DNA from: Zeugodacus cucurbitae
Lineage: Eukaryota; Arthropoda; Insecta; Diptera; Tephritidae
DNA: 64,000 nt
Direction of reading: 5' to 3'
Assembly: GCF_028554725.1 (NCBI RefSeq)
Contig: NC_071671.1
Coordinates: 43,284,001 to 43,348,000, forward strand
Under the pieces are notes generated by a model, which worked only from the letters and a program-made list of their open reading frames with translations, had not been told where the DNA came from and ran no database searches. Every line of letters starts with the position of its first letter. Within the stretch, counting starts at the first letter, position 1. A program made the translations under genes and the position numbers. Of this stretch, positions 23,161 to 35,198 are shown one piece after another.

Positions 23161-23270
23161 TTGCCAACTTTCAATGGATTTTATACCATTTATATGACGA
23201 ATATGTGGGTAAAATTTTATTTTATTTTAATAAAATTAAATAAATAAACATGAACTTAGCCATACTTGTT
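23161..23270 (+). mobile_element. Terminal fragment of Helentron-like family 1 (H4b)
   Basis: The fragment matches the last about 150 bp of H3/H4 (ccaactttcaatgga...ttta, atgacgaatatgtgggt, tgaacttagcc, tacttgtt). The subterminal repeat and stem-loop have been lost. Confidence 0.75.
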
Positions 23271-24450
23271 TTTTATTGCTCATTACCGACAAATGACGAT
23301 GCAATATCGCAGTCGTATGTATATCTAGCTGTACCTTGGCTCTAATTACGTCAGAAATGCAACGCTTGAATTAGGTATTTCGTTCTATGAACACGGTACA
23401 CTGCGCCCAGACCCTGTTAAGGTCAGTAGTAAGGGAGTGTTGCTAATTGGTTCGCAAAAATTTGCGCATTCGGCCAAGTGATTTTTTTATATTCTCCCTT
23501 ACTCACACATATTGCTTTCGCTCCATTACCTCCATAACGGTGTTGCGTGGTGCTGCTCATTAATCGTGTTGCTGCAATTTAAGCTAATTGTTTTTGTTGC
23601 TATTTCAATCTTGCACGGCCAGCAAGCACCTTGTGTTGTTGCGCCTTCCAAGCTTTTAATGCCACCCTCTTGCTATTGTTATTGTTGCAGTTGTGAGAAT
23701 TATTACTAGCGCCATTGTTATTGCATGGCTTTGTTGGGTGTGTTGTTGCCCATAGCAAGCTGTTGCATTCAAGCATTGCTGCGTGAGCCTCTGCATTCAC
23801 CTCCGGTTGTAATCAATTGCTGTTGTTGTTGTTGTTGTTGCGTGTACTATTTATGAGCGCTTATTTGTAATGCAAATTCGTCAGAGGTGCACCGAGCATA
23901 ATAACTTGGCTGCATAAATTCTTTGTTATTGTTGTTGTTTATATTCGGAGAGTTGGCTTTATTTTTAGTATTTTCTCTGCATTTGTAAAATTCAGCCTCT
24001 GCTTTTGTATTGTTTTCATTCGAGTTACGCTTGAACTCTTTGTTTACGGCTTTCCTACGGTCGAGCTGCTCTGGTAAACTTTTAAGGTGTTCTTCGCAGA
24101 GAACAAGAAAGCTAAATGTAAATAACTGTACGTAAAACAACAATAATCCGGCGGCCCTTATCGCTTTGCTTTTGTTCTTACGACTGCTTGCCATTCATAG
24201 TTTTGCTTTCACACCTCTGGTGTTGTACTCAAAGAAATATTTTCGTTTCATTCTCATTTTGCCTTCGAGTGAAGGCCAATCTCTGCTGCTGCACTTTATT
24301 GTTGTTGCTTTGTGCTGGAAATACACGCTTTAATACGAATGAACTAATTAAATCTCATGTGAGATTAGCAGTAAGGGAATTTATTAAGAATACTTGGAAA
24401 AGAGGTTGTTCTGGTTGATGTTCTCGTGAATTTAAAGGCTAAATCAATAA
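23271..24450. other. Non-coding stretch, TTG-rich
   Basis: Open frames of 65-115 codons on both strands overlap a TTG/CAA-rich block (including (TTG)n at 23819-23840) and give Cys/Asn/Leu runs. None has a domain or a conserved start context, so no gene is called. Confidence 0.5.
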
Positions 24451-25044
24451 TAACAAGAAAAAACGTTAAATTCGGCTATACCGAAGCTAATATACCCTTC
24501 ACAGGTGCATTTCTTTTAGTAACTATGTGTTTAAGCAAATCTAAAGACGTAAAAAAAAGTAAGTAAAAAAAAGAAACATTTTACTAATTCTTTTTAGCCG
24601 GGTTGTTTGCTAGAAACATTAAGGTTATATAGTTAACCGATCTGAACAATTTCTTCGAGAGATTATATTATTACTTTAAGCAGTAATCCATGTAAAATTT
24701 CGTGAGGATTCCACGTCAAATGCGGAAGTTTTCTATACAAGCCCTTGATTCCGATCGTTCGGTTTGTATGGCAGCTATATGATATAGTGGTCCGATAGCG
24801 GCAGTTCCGACAAATGAGCAGCTTCTTGAAGAGAAGATAACATCTGCAAAATTTCGAAACGATATCTTAAAAGCTGAAGGACTAGTTCATACAGACAGAC
24901 GGACAGACAGACGGACATGGCTAAATCGACTCAGTTCAACATACTGATCATTTATATATATACTTTATAGGGCCTCCGACGCTTCCTTCTGGGTGTTACA
25001 AACTTTGTGACAAACTTAATATACCCTGTTCAGGGTATAAAAAC
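24451..25044 (-). mobile_element. Helentron/DINE-like repeat, family 2, copy H7
   Basis: The element is oriented on the minus strand. Its 5' end reads TATACCCTGAACAGGGTATA (complement of about 25020-25039), followed by GTTTGTAACACCCAGAAGG and a GTCY block (complement at 24891-24916). Its 3' end has the subterminal inverted repeat GGGTATA (complement at 24491-24497), a stem-loop TTCGG-TATA-CCGAA (24471-24485), and a terminal ACGTTTTTTCTTGTT. The order subterminal repeat, GTCY block, body, subterminal repeat, stem-loop, CTTGTT is the same as in family 1, although the sequences differ. It is non-coding. Confidence 0.78.
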
Positions 25045-26968
25045 TTGCCTTCTGATATCTACAACAGTGTTTTATTAAAGAAGCACAAAATTTTAAGTTG
25101 GACTTTTGTTGTGTTGGCAGTACAACATATTCTTCAAATATTTAGAATTTAGATAATTTAGAAAAAGCTGCTAAAGTTTTAGAACTTCGTCAGATTTATT
25201 TCAGGTAAGATATATGTAAGCTGAGCATGCTATGAGGTGTCGCAGCGGCCGAGTACTGTAGATCACTCCAACAACGAATCTTTTCGAGGAACTGTTGACC
25301 TTCGGAATCCGAGGAGTGTTTTTTCGGAAATGTAATTAAGTGATCATTGTACATGTGTCCATTGATGCGTGTAATGTTTAACTAGGTTAACGGAGATTTG
25401 ATGAGAGTTAAGAAAGTTGAGAAGCATATTCTCGTAAAGAAGTGTAAGGTTTTAAGATGCTGGATAACAAATAGAATGCTTTGACGCTTTGTCCTTAAAA
25501 CCTTAATACCAAATACAGCTTTCAATGGACTTTAATGTATTGACTAAAGAAAACTTTCCATAATAACAATTTTATTAGATCTATGGGTATGTACAATTGA
25601 CCAGATATTCAGGAAGAAAATACATTACAATACAGTACATTCTTACACCATAATCATCCTAACTAAAATTTCACATTTAACTCCCGAACTTAACTACTTC
25701 TGGTTTACATTTAATCTTTTAAGTAACAAGTCGGTTGGAAATTAAGGAATCTGCGATGGCTTTTGAACTCTTTTGCTTAATATATATTACGACAATGGAT
25801 AGACTAAGAGTTCGAATCTAAGAAGATGCTTAGAATCTAAGCGCAAAGAGGTCCCCATTTGAAGAAGAAGAAAGAACTGAAGAGCTACGTCTAAGATTTA
25901 TAGTGCTTCCGCATCCTTCCTATCCCCTGGATCTGCTTTCTAATGATTAATTTCTGTCCTCAGACCTTTTAAAAGAGGTATTTGCCTATGTTGCATCTAC
26001 TACAACTTTGAAATCGAAAAATTGGAAATCATTTTGCTTTACGTTTTGGACGAAATAATCTGTTATCACTCCTTTTCTGTTTTGTAATACGAAATACAGC
26101 GTTGCAGCGGAAACTTAAACACAATTTATGCATCGACCAGTGAGTGGTAAAAAAGCAACATATTACATTGGACGTATGTGGTTACAAGGGATAAACTTTC
26201 GAAAAGTCCGACGAAAGCGTATTGAAATTGAAAAAGTTATGAGTGCACTAAAACATAAATATGTTTGCGTAAGCAAACAGACAAGATAGGTTTTAATAAC
26301 GTCAAACACAATAGACTGAGCAATAGAATAGAGAGTTTGTGTGAGGATAAGGATACAAGCATACAGACCTACATTTGAATATACTGGTATGTAGAGGCGT
26401 GTGTGTGCCGGAGTTCGGTTGCCAAAACCACAACGGTTTTAAAATGTAAACCAAAATGAAAATATAGATTTGGATGCATGTAATTGCCACACACACACGT
26501 ACTCTTCTGGGAGTATACAATGCATATGCGTTTCGAAATGTACGTAGTTATATGAAATAGTGATATTGAAGTAAGTGAACTGAATATTCCGCAATATTAC
26601 ACACTTTCACTCCGGACACCGAGCCACACCCATTTCGCCGCTTTCGGTTTGTAGTAAAATATGCTCTATGTACCGAATGTGTGTGTGTGTGAGTAAACGC
26701 ATTATACGCATCCATATTGCACACAATGTTGATTTGAAAGCTACAATAAAACCTAACCTTACCAGCAGCGAATCTCCGCGCACTGGGATGACAGATAGCC
26801 AAGCTATCTTGCGACTGGTGCATTTGCCGGACATTTAGACATACATGCATATACTTTTATATATACTTACAGATATAAATAGGATTTTGTACTGCGTTGG
26901 TAAGAGAATGTTAAAGCTAAATAGATTTCATAATCAAACGGCATATGTATTATGTGCTGCAAAGTATA
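25045..26968. other. AT-rich spacer with a weak mariner relic
   Basis: No gene is supported. Open frames near 26300-26850 are driven by ACACAC/GTGTGT sequence. A short DD34D mariner-like relic near 25865-25970 is listed separately. Confidence 0.45.
25865..25970 (+). mobile_element. Weak mariner DD34D relic
   Basis: Translation around 25876-25965 reads LPHPSYPLDLLSND, close to the HPPYSPDLLPTDYHF third-motif block of many mariners, with a stop at the Tyr position. Little else aligns. It was recognised by eye only. Confidence 0.35.
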
Positions 26969-27614
26969 ACTAACTTCGAGGTCGTAGATAATTTCGTATA
27001 CCTGGGAACCAGCATCAACAACACGAACAATGTCAGCCTCGAAATCCAGCGCAGAATAACTCTTGCCAACAGGTGCTACTTTGGACTGAGTAGGCAATTG
27101 AACAGTAAAGTCCTCTCTCGACGAACCAAAATCAAGCTCTACAAGTCGCTTATCATTCCCGTCCTGCTTTACGGTGCAGAAGCTTGGACGATGTCAACAT
27201 CAGATGAGACGACACTAGGAGTTTTCGAGAGGAAAATTTTGCGCAAGATTTATGATCCTCAGAACATTGGCAACGGCGAATACCGCAGACGATGGAACGA
27301 TGAGCTGTACGAGTTATACGACGACATTGACATAGTTCAGCGAATAAAAAGACAGCGGCTACGCTGGCTAGGTCATGTTGTCCGAATGGACGAAAACACT
27401 CCAGCCCTGAAAGTGTTCGATGCAGTACCCGCCGGAGGAAGCCGAGGAAGGGGAAGGCCTCCACTCCGTTGGAGGGACCAGGTGGAGAGCGACCTGGTTA
27501 CACTTGGGATCTCCAACTGGCGCCGAACTGCGAAGGAGAGAGACAGGTGGCGCACTATCGTCGATTCGGCTATAACCGGCTAAACGGTTGCAACGCCAAT
27601 CACATACATACATA
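26969..27614 (+). mobile_element. RTE-clade non-LTR retrotransposon, 5'-truncated copy E
   Basis: The last about 650 bp of the element end in a (CATA)n tail (27601-27614). A 9-bp duplication, caaagtata, lies at 26960-26968 and 27615-27623. It is the best-preserved copy at protein level over this region. Confidence 0.87.
26972..27583 (+). pseudogene. C-terminal reverse transcriptase fragment of copy E
   Basis: An open frame runs from NFEVVDNFVYLGTSIN (the segment after the catalytic motifs) through AEAWTMSTSDETTLG, WNDELYELYDDIDIVQRI and RLRWLGHVVRM to the C-terminus GRGRPPLRWRDQ and the stop at 27581-27583. It lacks the endonuclease and the catalytic YADD motif, so it has no activity. The Met used by an open-frame search lies in host DNA upstream of the target-site duplication. 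The absence of stops or frameshifts suggests recent insertion. Confidence 0.85.
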
Positions 27615-27918
27615 CAAAGTATATAAGGCATTCCATTTGAAAGCACCAAAAAAAATCTTTCGAGCAAAAAGCATCGTGATTTCAAATATTCAAATATTGA
27701 CACAGTTATGCAGATTTTGATATTTTTTCCATACCAAAAACGTCACTGTTGGAGTATATATGAATACCGACATTGCATTTGGATTCTGAAATAATTGAGT
27801 AATGTGAGGAAGCGAGCAGATCGAGATAATTTAATTCGTGTGTATTTTCTAATACTTCTGCTTTCTTTTGTAGTAAACTTAACACACTTAAAGAAAATTC
27901 AATAAGTATTCCTTACTA

Positions 27919-28169
27919 ACGTGTGTCTTTTTTAGGAGTTGGTCTTTTTGATAACTATTAAATGATTATTACTCAGTTTGCATTAGCATTTCACACAGAA
28001 ATGAACAGACTAACTCGGGAACAACGTTTATGGCTGACCTACTGCCCCAATGCAAAAAATGTTCGAAAATTGGGCTTATCGGCTGGGTATTATTCGAATT
28101 TTTTTTCTTTAAACATAATGGCTAGCATTTATCTTTATAATAATGCTAACATGTCTAAAAAACACCCTT
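27919..28169 (+). mobile_element. 251-bp mariner-derived MITE-like element
   Basis: TA dinucleotides flank the element (27917-27918 and 28170-28171). The ends are imperfect inverted repeats: ACGTGTGTCTTTTTTAG on the left and AAGGGTGTTTTTTAG read from the right. Inside, EMNRLTREQRL resembles the mariner transposase N-terminus; the rosa copy at 5.7 kb reads MNRLTNE there. The rest of the transposase is gone. It is read as an internal-deletion derivative of a rosa-related mariner. Confidence 0.6.
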
Positions 28170-28171
28170 TA

Positions 28172-30067
28172 CGATAAATTACATATATAAATACATATAT
28201 CTACTAAATATAACATACACTGACTTATTAGTATTGTCTGCGGTATCTTTTGTTCTTGCAGTCAGACTTGAATATACTGTTATGTATTTTATCAGTTTCG
28301 ACAAAATTTAGACTAATGAAATAGAAATGGTAAAAACAATTTTGTGTTAATTTTTTGGTAAAATCCCATGTTCTTGGGTTTCCAGATTTTCTATATATTT
28401 TTTAAAGAAAAGAGACAAGGAAAGGTTACGAATAAGATATCTGCGGTTAATTAGTATAAACCAACAGGGAAGTGCCTCCCAATTTGGGAACTTAAATCAC
28501 CCCACAAATAAGGGATGAAGGGGATCAGTTGCCATAAATTTAGAACTACAGTTTCCAAAAGAAATATGTGTATTCACACCGAAACTGTTAATCTGGTAAT
28601 TCGTTAGTTGATACTTCGTTAAAATACTTAACTGTGAAGATATCTCAGTAGTGTGGTAAATTTAAAAATTTCAAACGAAAATGAAATAATCTTTTTGGAC
28701 AATGGCACAAAACAAATAGCTGGTTTGATGTTATCAAGAAACGAAAAAATTATCAAGTTTGTTAGACTGGAACTTCGTTACTCAGTAGAATGATAATTTG
28801 TTAATTTTACAAAAACAAAATGCACATAAAAGAAAAAAAGTGAGCCTGAATGGTATTGCTTTTCGAAGCAGTTTGTTTTTTTAGAAATAATTTTTCGGTT
28901 TAAAGACCGTAGGCTGTGAGGGTTAGTATGAATTTTATGATGGTATATTTTCCAGATATTCTTCGCTTTATACTTCCACTCATTTATAATGTGTTCATTA
29001 TCAATTTTTTTGAGCTACTACATAGTAGTTTTAAAGACCTAGATGTGTCATCTGACATCCACTATACCTACCTAACTACCTAATCACAGTCAATATCGTG
29101 AACTAACTCCCTCAAAATTCATACAGTTTAAATTTAGTTTTCCTGTCCTCATAAACTAACTGATCAACTTTAAATAAATTGAGAATCTAAGGTACAATAA
29201 AATTCCAGAAAAATCAGTGTGGCATTTCGAAAACCAAATGCACACAATCTCAGCAAATTGCACGAACTCAGCAGTGCAATTTCCAAATTAAAAACTATTT
29301 CATTCTCCAATGCAAACAAACACGTGATTTCGTTAACCAAATAAATACGTCAATATGTATGTGTGTAGCGGGCACACAAATAAACCTTCCACACAACCAT
29401 ATCACTTAACTGCTGCCGGCACTAGTTAGGCAAACCTGTCAGTATGTATACGAGTATATCTAAATTGTATGGAAACTTACATTCAACGCTACGAAAAACT
29501 TCGAAATGCTCCAATTGGGATTAATTTTTTTTCACTGATGGAGAAAAAAAGAGCAATTGGAAACGAAGTTTTACTTGTTGAAATCTCAACTCATCGAATG
29601 AAACTTAACTGATTTCATTTTATTTTGAACAAACTATTCGGCAAATTGACATGGGGCACCAGTTCACAATACAACTCACGAAATCACACAAATCCTTGTA
29701 AACTTTGGCTATAAACTTTGAATTCGTGAAAATGGAATAAATGAGTACGATTCGTGGAATGGCGTGATAGTTTCAGCGGATGTGATGAAATTGTTAGTAA
29801 ACGTTGAGTTTGGAAAGAATTGCTTAATTACAACGCAAATGGTGATTAGTAGGGAAGAAACTTAGAAATAGGATAAAGTTAAAGTTTTTCAAAACACCCG
29901 AGAGATTTTTCAAATATATTATACTGTAAACATAGAAAGGAAGGACGGAAGAAGAGTTCGAAAATTGAGATAAAGAAAGAAACTACTCATTCTTTTTCAA
30001 TTTGCAATTATTGCCTATATAATTATACTTTTAAGTTGCGACGCGATATGGTATTTTAGTCGAAAAT
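28172..30067. other. AT-rich spacer, nothing recognised
   Basis: No open frame of note and no repeat that I can match to others in the window. Confidence 0.45.
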
Positions 30068-30885
30068 AATAATCTCCCTCTTCCTCGGCTTCTACCAGCG
30101 TGTACCGTATCGAACACTTTAAGAGCTGGATCGCTTTCGTTCATACGAACAACATGACCTAGCCCCCGCAGCCGGTGTCTTTTTATTCGCCGAACTATGT
30201 CAATGTAGTCGAATACATCATTCAGCTCATCGTCTGCGGGTTCACCTTTCTCTCGAAAACTCTCAATGCCGTCTCATCGGATGTTGACATCGTCCACGCT
30301 TCAGAACCATAAAGCAGGACGAGAAAGATGAGCAACTCGTAGAGTTTGCTTTAAGTTCGTCTAGAGAGGACTTTACTTTTCAACTGGGTGCTCAGTAGAA
30401 AGTAGCACCTGTTGGCAAGAGTGACTCTGGACTCTGGATTTCGAGGCTGACATTGTTGGTGTTGTTGATGCTGGTTCTCAGGTATACAAAATTATGTGTT
30501 TCTTAACGTTAGAGCCGTATTAGTTTGACGGCTATACCAAATTTAGACTTAGCGGCATAGAGGCAGCTCCTTTTCGTGCTGTTAAAAGCAGCTTTAAAAT
30601 AGACAAAGAGATGATGTCGATCCTGTTTTCACGGGTCTTTTCCAAGATTTTGCGCATGGTGAAGATCTGGTAAATTGTAGATTTTGCAGGTCTAAAGCCA
30701 CACTGATAAGGTCAGTTTGTTGATGGTGGGTTTTAGTCTTTCACACAGAACCCATACAACCTTATTTATATATATATTTATATATATTTAGGCGGCTTAT
30801 AAATTGTATAATAATTGGTACAGATTGTAGCATCTCTATTTTTCCATTGTGCTCTGCACACTCAGATTCCAATCGTCAGGCATGC
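30068..30885 (-). mobile_element. Highly decayed RTE copy F
   Basis: The minus strand matches scattered RTE pieces in element order: early RT (gattggaatctgagtgt), the GFRP region, LEKTREN, motif A (LNSTKRSCLYAAKSKFG-like), then late RT and the C-terminal GRGR block. Motifs B and C are deleted, and an AT run is inserted near 30768-30790. It keeps the stretch between GFRP and LEKT (30647-30690) that copies A and B have lost, so it represents an older or undeleted lineage. Confidence 0.8.
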
Positions 30886-32448
30886 AAAGCAAAGTGTTGC
30901 ATTCCCAGAAAATATATTAAGCTACTATAGCGAAGGATTAAGAAATCCAGACATCTTTGTTGAAAATTCATAGAATTAAGTTTTGCAAACTTCATCATTT
31001 GTTTATTACTTGCATGGAGGTTGGATTATGATTATGATAAACATTGAGACGCCGTCTTTATTGAGTTTATCAGTTTTTGAAATAAGCTTAAATGCGCTAA
31101 ATATTTTGGTAGCACATTTATACATATTAGATATCGATTAGTTGATTGACACTTTCAGGCTCACGACCAGACCAGGTTCGCTCAAGTATGGTATATACTA
31201 AAGTTAAGAAAATAAAAATGGAAGACTACTTATACTATAAAGAAATTTCTACGAAATGGCACTCTCAAAATATTCGCATGATTATTTTATACAACCTTTC
31301 TGAAGTTGCATTTCCAAAGAAAAATTTCCGCTGCCAAGGAAGAATTGCTAATACTGCAATTTCAATATTATTAGCACCGAAAGTGTTATTGTTTGCAAAT
31401 GATTGAAAAGGTTTGACACGAATAAAGGTAGAAAGAAAATTACAAGAATGAAGAGGCACGAATTACGCGTGACATTTCGACTGCCAACAAAGGACGAATT
31501 CAACAAAAATAGGCACAAAGTAAACAAAAGGCAAATGCAAATAGAAGGGTTAAGCAAATCGACTTGTTACATTATAAGCAAATTTCGCTTTCAATCATTG
31601 GCGCGTGCTTGCAATCCTTCAGTTGCTTTGAAATGGCTTTCCTTGATTTGTTTATCTATTCGCAACTTTATTTATTTATACAAGGATTTCAAAGAGTTGA
31701 CAGCGACACAGTGCAAAGTATTGCATAATTCTTTTGTATGAGTGAAAAGGAAGTCGGTCCGAACAATTGTTAGGTCTACTAGTCTTAGTCTGCTTATAAT
31801 CACATGCCTTTGTTGTACGTCATGGCGTATGTGGAACATGGAAGCAAGAGCATTAGCTAATTAGCAGCGAACATGTGAAATAACAAATTTTTTTGCAGTG
31901 GAAAATAATAACATTAATTAATGGTTATTTTTACTGCTATATAAGAAGTAAAATATATAGTTGTTCTGCAGAGTTTGTATTCAATGAAATCAACATTAAT
32001 ATTTTATTGTTAAGCACCAACTTTGTGCTTGTTCTCGTCATGGCATAATATCAATGAATGGATTTATTTAAGAAAGAAAAAATGTGTCATTACAGTTAAC
32101 TATTAGTTGTCGACACATCTGTGATTTGTATACGAACGGAAATACTGAAGGTCACGCAAACTTCTAGCAATAATGCATAATGAATGTACTCTAGAAAAGT
32201 TCGTTACTACATACATATATGAACCAGATAGGGTTTTAGAAATTTATCTTAGTAACTTCAAGGTTGAGCTGTTGAGATATATTGCTGTTGGGTAGGGTAA
32301 AATATCTATTATAAGTATTTATATTTTTATATATACATATATCATAATATATCAAAAGCAATGCAAATGAAACAATCACGCAAGTCCTTGTTCTTGGTTT
32401 TAACCCATTACCGCTTACTGTACCCATACAAGGACACCTTTTTATACT
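30886..32448. other. AT-rich spacer
   Basis: Two consecutive plus-strand frames (31146-31406 and 31403-31741; 86 and 112 codons) overlap by one codon. They carry no recognisable domain, signal or splice context. No gene is claimed. Confidence 0.4.
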
Positions 32449-33560
32449 CTCGCAACAAAAGTTGCTAAAGAGAGTATTATAGTTTTGTTCACATAACGGT
32501 TGTTTGTAACACCCAAAACTAAACGAGTTAGATATAGGGTTATATATACCAAAGCGATCAGGGTGAAGAGTGGAGTTCAAATCCGAATGTCTGTCTGTCC
32601 GTCCCTCCGTCCATCTGTGCAAGCTGTAACTTGAGTAAAAATTACGATATCTTAATGAAACTTGGAACACGTATTCCTTGGCACCATAAGAAGGTTAAGT
32701 TCGAAAATGGGCGGAATCGGACTACTGCCACGCCCACAAAATGACATAAAGAGCTATAACTAAGCCATAAATAAGGTTATGAAAAAAAAATTGGAACATA
32801 GGATCACATTAGGGATGGGCACAATTGAATGTAATTGTTTTTGAAAAGTGGGAGTGACCCCGCCCCAAATAGGTTTTTTGTATATAACTCGCAAACCAAT
32901 AAAGCTATATAAACCAAACTTTCTGCAGTCGTTTCTTTAAGCCATCTCCCTAAACAGTCCAAAAATGAAAGAAATCGGATAATAACCACGTCCACCTCCC
33001 ATACAAAGGTTAGGTTGAAAATGACTAAAAGTGCGTTAACTCACTAACGAGAAACGTCTGAAACACCAAATTTTACATAAGAAATGGCAGAAGGAAGCTG
33101 CACTGAGATTTTTTTACAAAATGGAAAATGGGCGTGGCGTCGCCCACTTATGGGTCAAAAACCATATCTCAAGAACTACTCTACCGATTTCAATGAAATT
33201 CGGTATATAACACGTTCTTGACACCCTGATGACACTGGTGGAATATGGGCGAAATCGGTTCACAACTACGCCTACTTCCCATATAACTCAATATTGAGTC
33301 CTTCTGATTCTTTCACTTTATAATGTATACATAAGGAACCGATAAAGATAGCGAAATAAAACTTTACACAAATACTGTATTTGAGCTGTGACATCACTCG
33401 TGGAAAAATTGTCAAAATCGGACCATGACTTTTCAAGGCCCCTGATATCAAACATGATGAACTCAGTGCCTAAGGGTAATTTTTCATCGAAAATATAGGT
33501 AAATCTCTAAATAAAGTGCGAGAGTATAAAATGTTCGGTTGCACCCGAATTTAGCCTTAT
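32449..33560 (+). mobile_element. Helentron-like repeat, family 1, copy H5
   Basis: The intact 5' end has TATACTCTCGC and the hairpin with GAGAGTA. A GTCY block lies at 32589-32616. The body is typical, with subterminal TGCGAGAGTATA (33517-33528) and hairpin GTTCGGTTGCACCCGAAT. The final CCTTACTTG is altered to CCTTATTTTTTGG. Within its body, H5 is closer to H1 than to H4, for example in the ggaaccgataa / acatcactcgtgga phrases, which suggests two subfamilies. Confidence 0.8.
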
Positions 33561-35198
33561 TTTTTGGTGTTTAAGATATTTTATCTATTTCTGGGGACAG
33601 AAGGCGGTTATGGGTTAAATCCGGTCTGTATTTTTTCAGAACTGAGGAGAATTATATTGAATGAATAAAGATGTCATTTTCGAAACAGAGATCCATTTGA
33701 AGCTCAAGACAAATCTTATTTCAAACATGTTCGGAAATTCGGAATATCACTTGGCCTGGAAAGTAATCCGAGTTGGATGATAATACCTTATGTTCTCTTA
33801 TATGAAGAAAATTAATCCAATAAAATGCGTTCATATAGCTTATTTAAAGTTTGGAAAAATGGCGATGCAGAATATTATTTTGTAGTAACAAAATGCTAGA
33901 TATTTACTATATAAGCAAAATTAAATTTTTAAAAGCAATTGAAGAAAGTTAATTTGGAAGTGTAAACGAATATTTAAAACAAGGCTAAATAAAAGATGTA
34001 CATTGTTTCAATAAAGTTATTAACAAAGTAAATTCAGCAAATAATCTCGTGTTCGAGTGTTGTACTTGAGTTTATAATTTCTACAATTATTTCTGCTGAC
34101 TTTAATTTTCACAAGTCATTTTGTCACATTGTTCATTCGTTTATGTATTTGTGGTGTTGTTCTGCTATTCTATTCATCTCACTGTTTCTCTATATTATTT
34201 GCTTTTCTTTTTTATTATTCTTTACCGTCGAGGGGTCGAGACGCTATAACTTCATTAGGGCGTGATTTTTATGTATGAGCTTAGTTCACCTGTTCACTTT
34301 TGAGTGAGGTATGAAAAGAGGTTTATACAAGGTAGTGGAATGACAAAGAAGTCTGAATGGCAATGAAACTTATACAAAAGTAAAAAAGGTCATTGCAAAT
34401 AAGGACACAGTGTCAACAAAGCATTAAAGAACAAAGATGGAAGGAAAATGAGGATTCTTTAAGAATATAAAATTATTTAAGTTGAAGTGAAATATATTTC
34501 GTTTAAGAATTTAAAAGTTTAGAAAATTTAAGTTTTAAATTTGTATAGAATTTGTGCTCTTAAGGATTTTGAAAAATGTGCGATGTTTGTTTAGTTTATT
34601 ATATAATAATAATATACAATGAGGCGCCTTTTGCATTTGTACATCCGCTTAAATTTTCCACGGTTTCTTCAGTATGTAAATTATTTCCAAAATATCCTCC
34701 ATAAGAGATCTGGTGAATGATGCCCAAGATATCAAAACGTTTGGTTTGTAACACCAATTCACCAGAAATTCTCAGAAAATATGATGAATTCAAACATCCA
34801 ATCGAAAACGAAAGAATCGCCATTTTTTTGTTACGCTGAGCCAATTTACACTCCAATAGATTACCAAAATGGAGGCTGACGAGCTAAGAAAAGTGTTGCC
34901 AACAGTGTTCCAAGTACGTAGTATATATATACAATATATTTCATGAAAAGAGTTGAAGCTCAGCACAAAATGACCGTTAACCATGTAGTTGTAGACTTTA
35001 GATCTTCATCATGGGCACTTGTATACTGATCAACAGTACCATCTCTATCAGAATATAAAGGAACACCTCCAAGCTTCATGAGGTTTCAATGAAACGATGT
35101 TTTATATTGAATGATCTTTTGTCGGACGATTTTTCCAACCAATTTTGTCTTCCTAAGCATTCCATATTCATTTCATTTCATATTTTACGGAAGCCTAC
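33561..35198. other. AT-rich spacer
   Basis: No gene or matched repeat. The small open frames near 34600-34980 lack motifs. Confidence 0.45.

Noticed and set aside
31146..31741. Two consecutive plus-strand frames that could be one small gene
   Set aside because: No domain or signal peptide. Composition follows the AT-rich background, and overlap by one codon alone is weak evidence in a fly genome.
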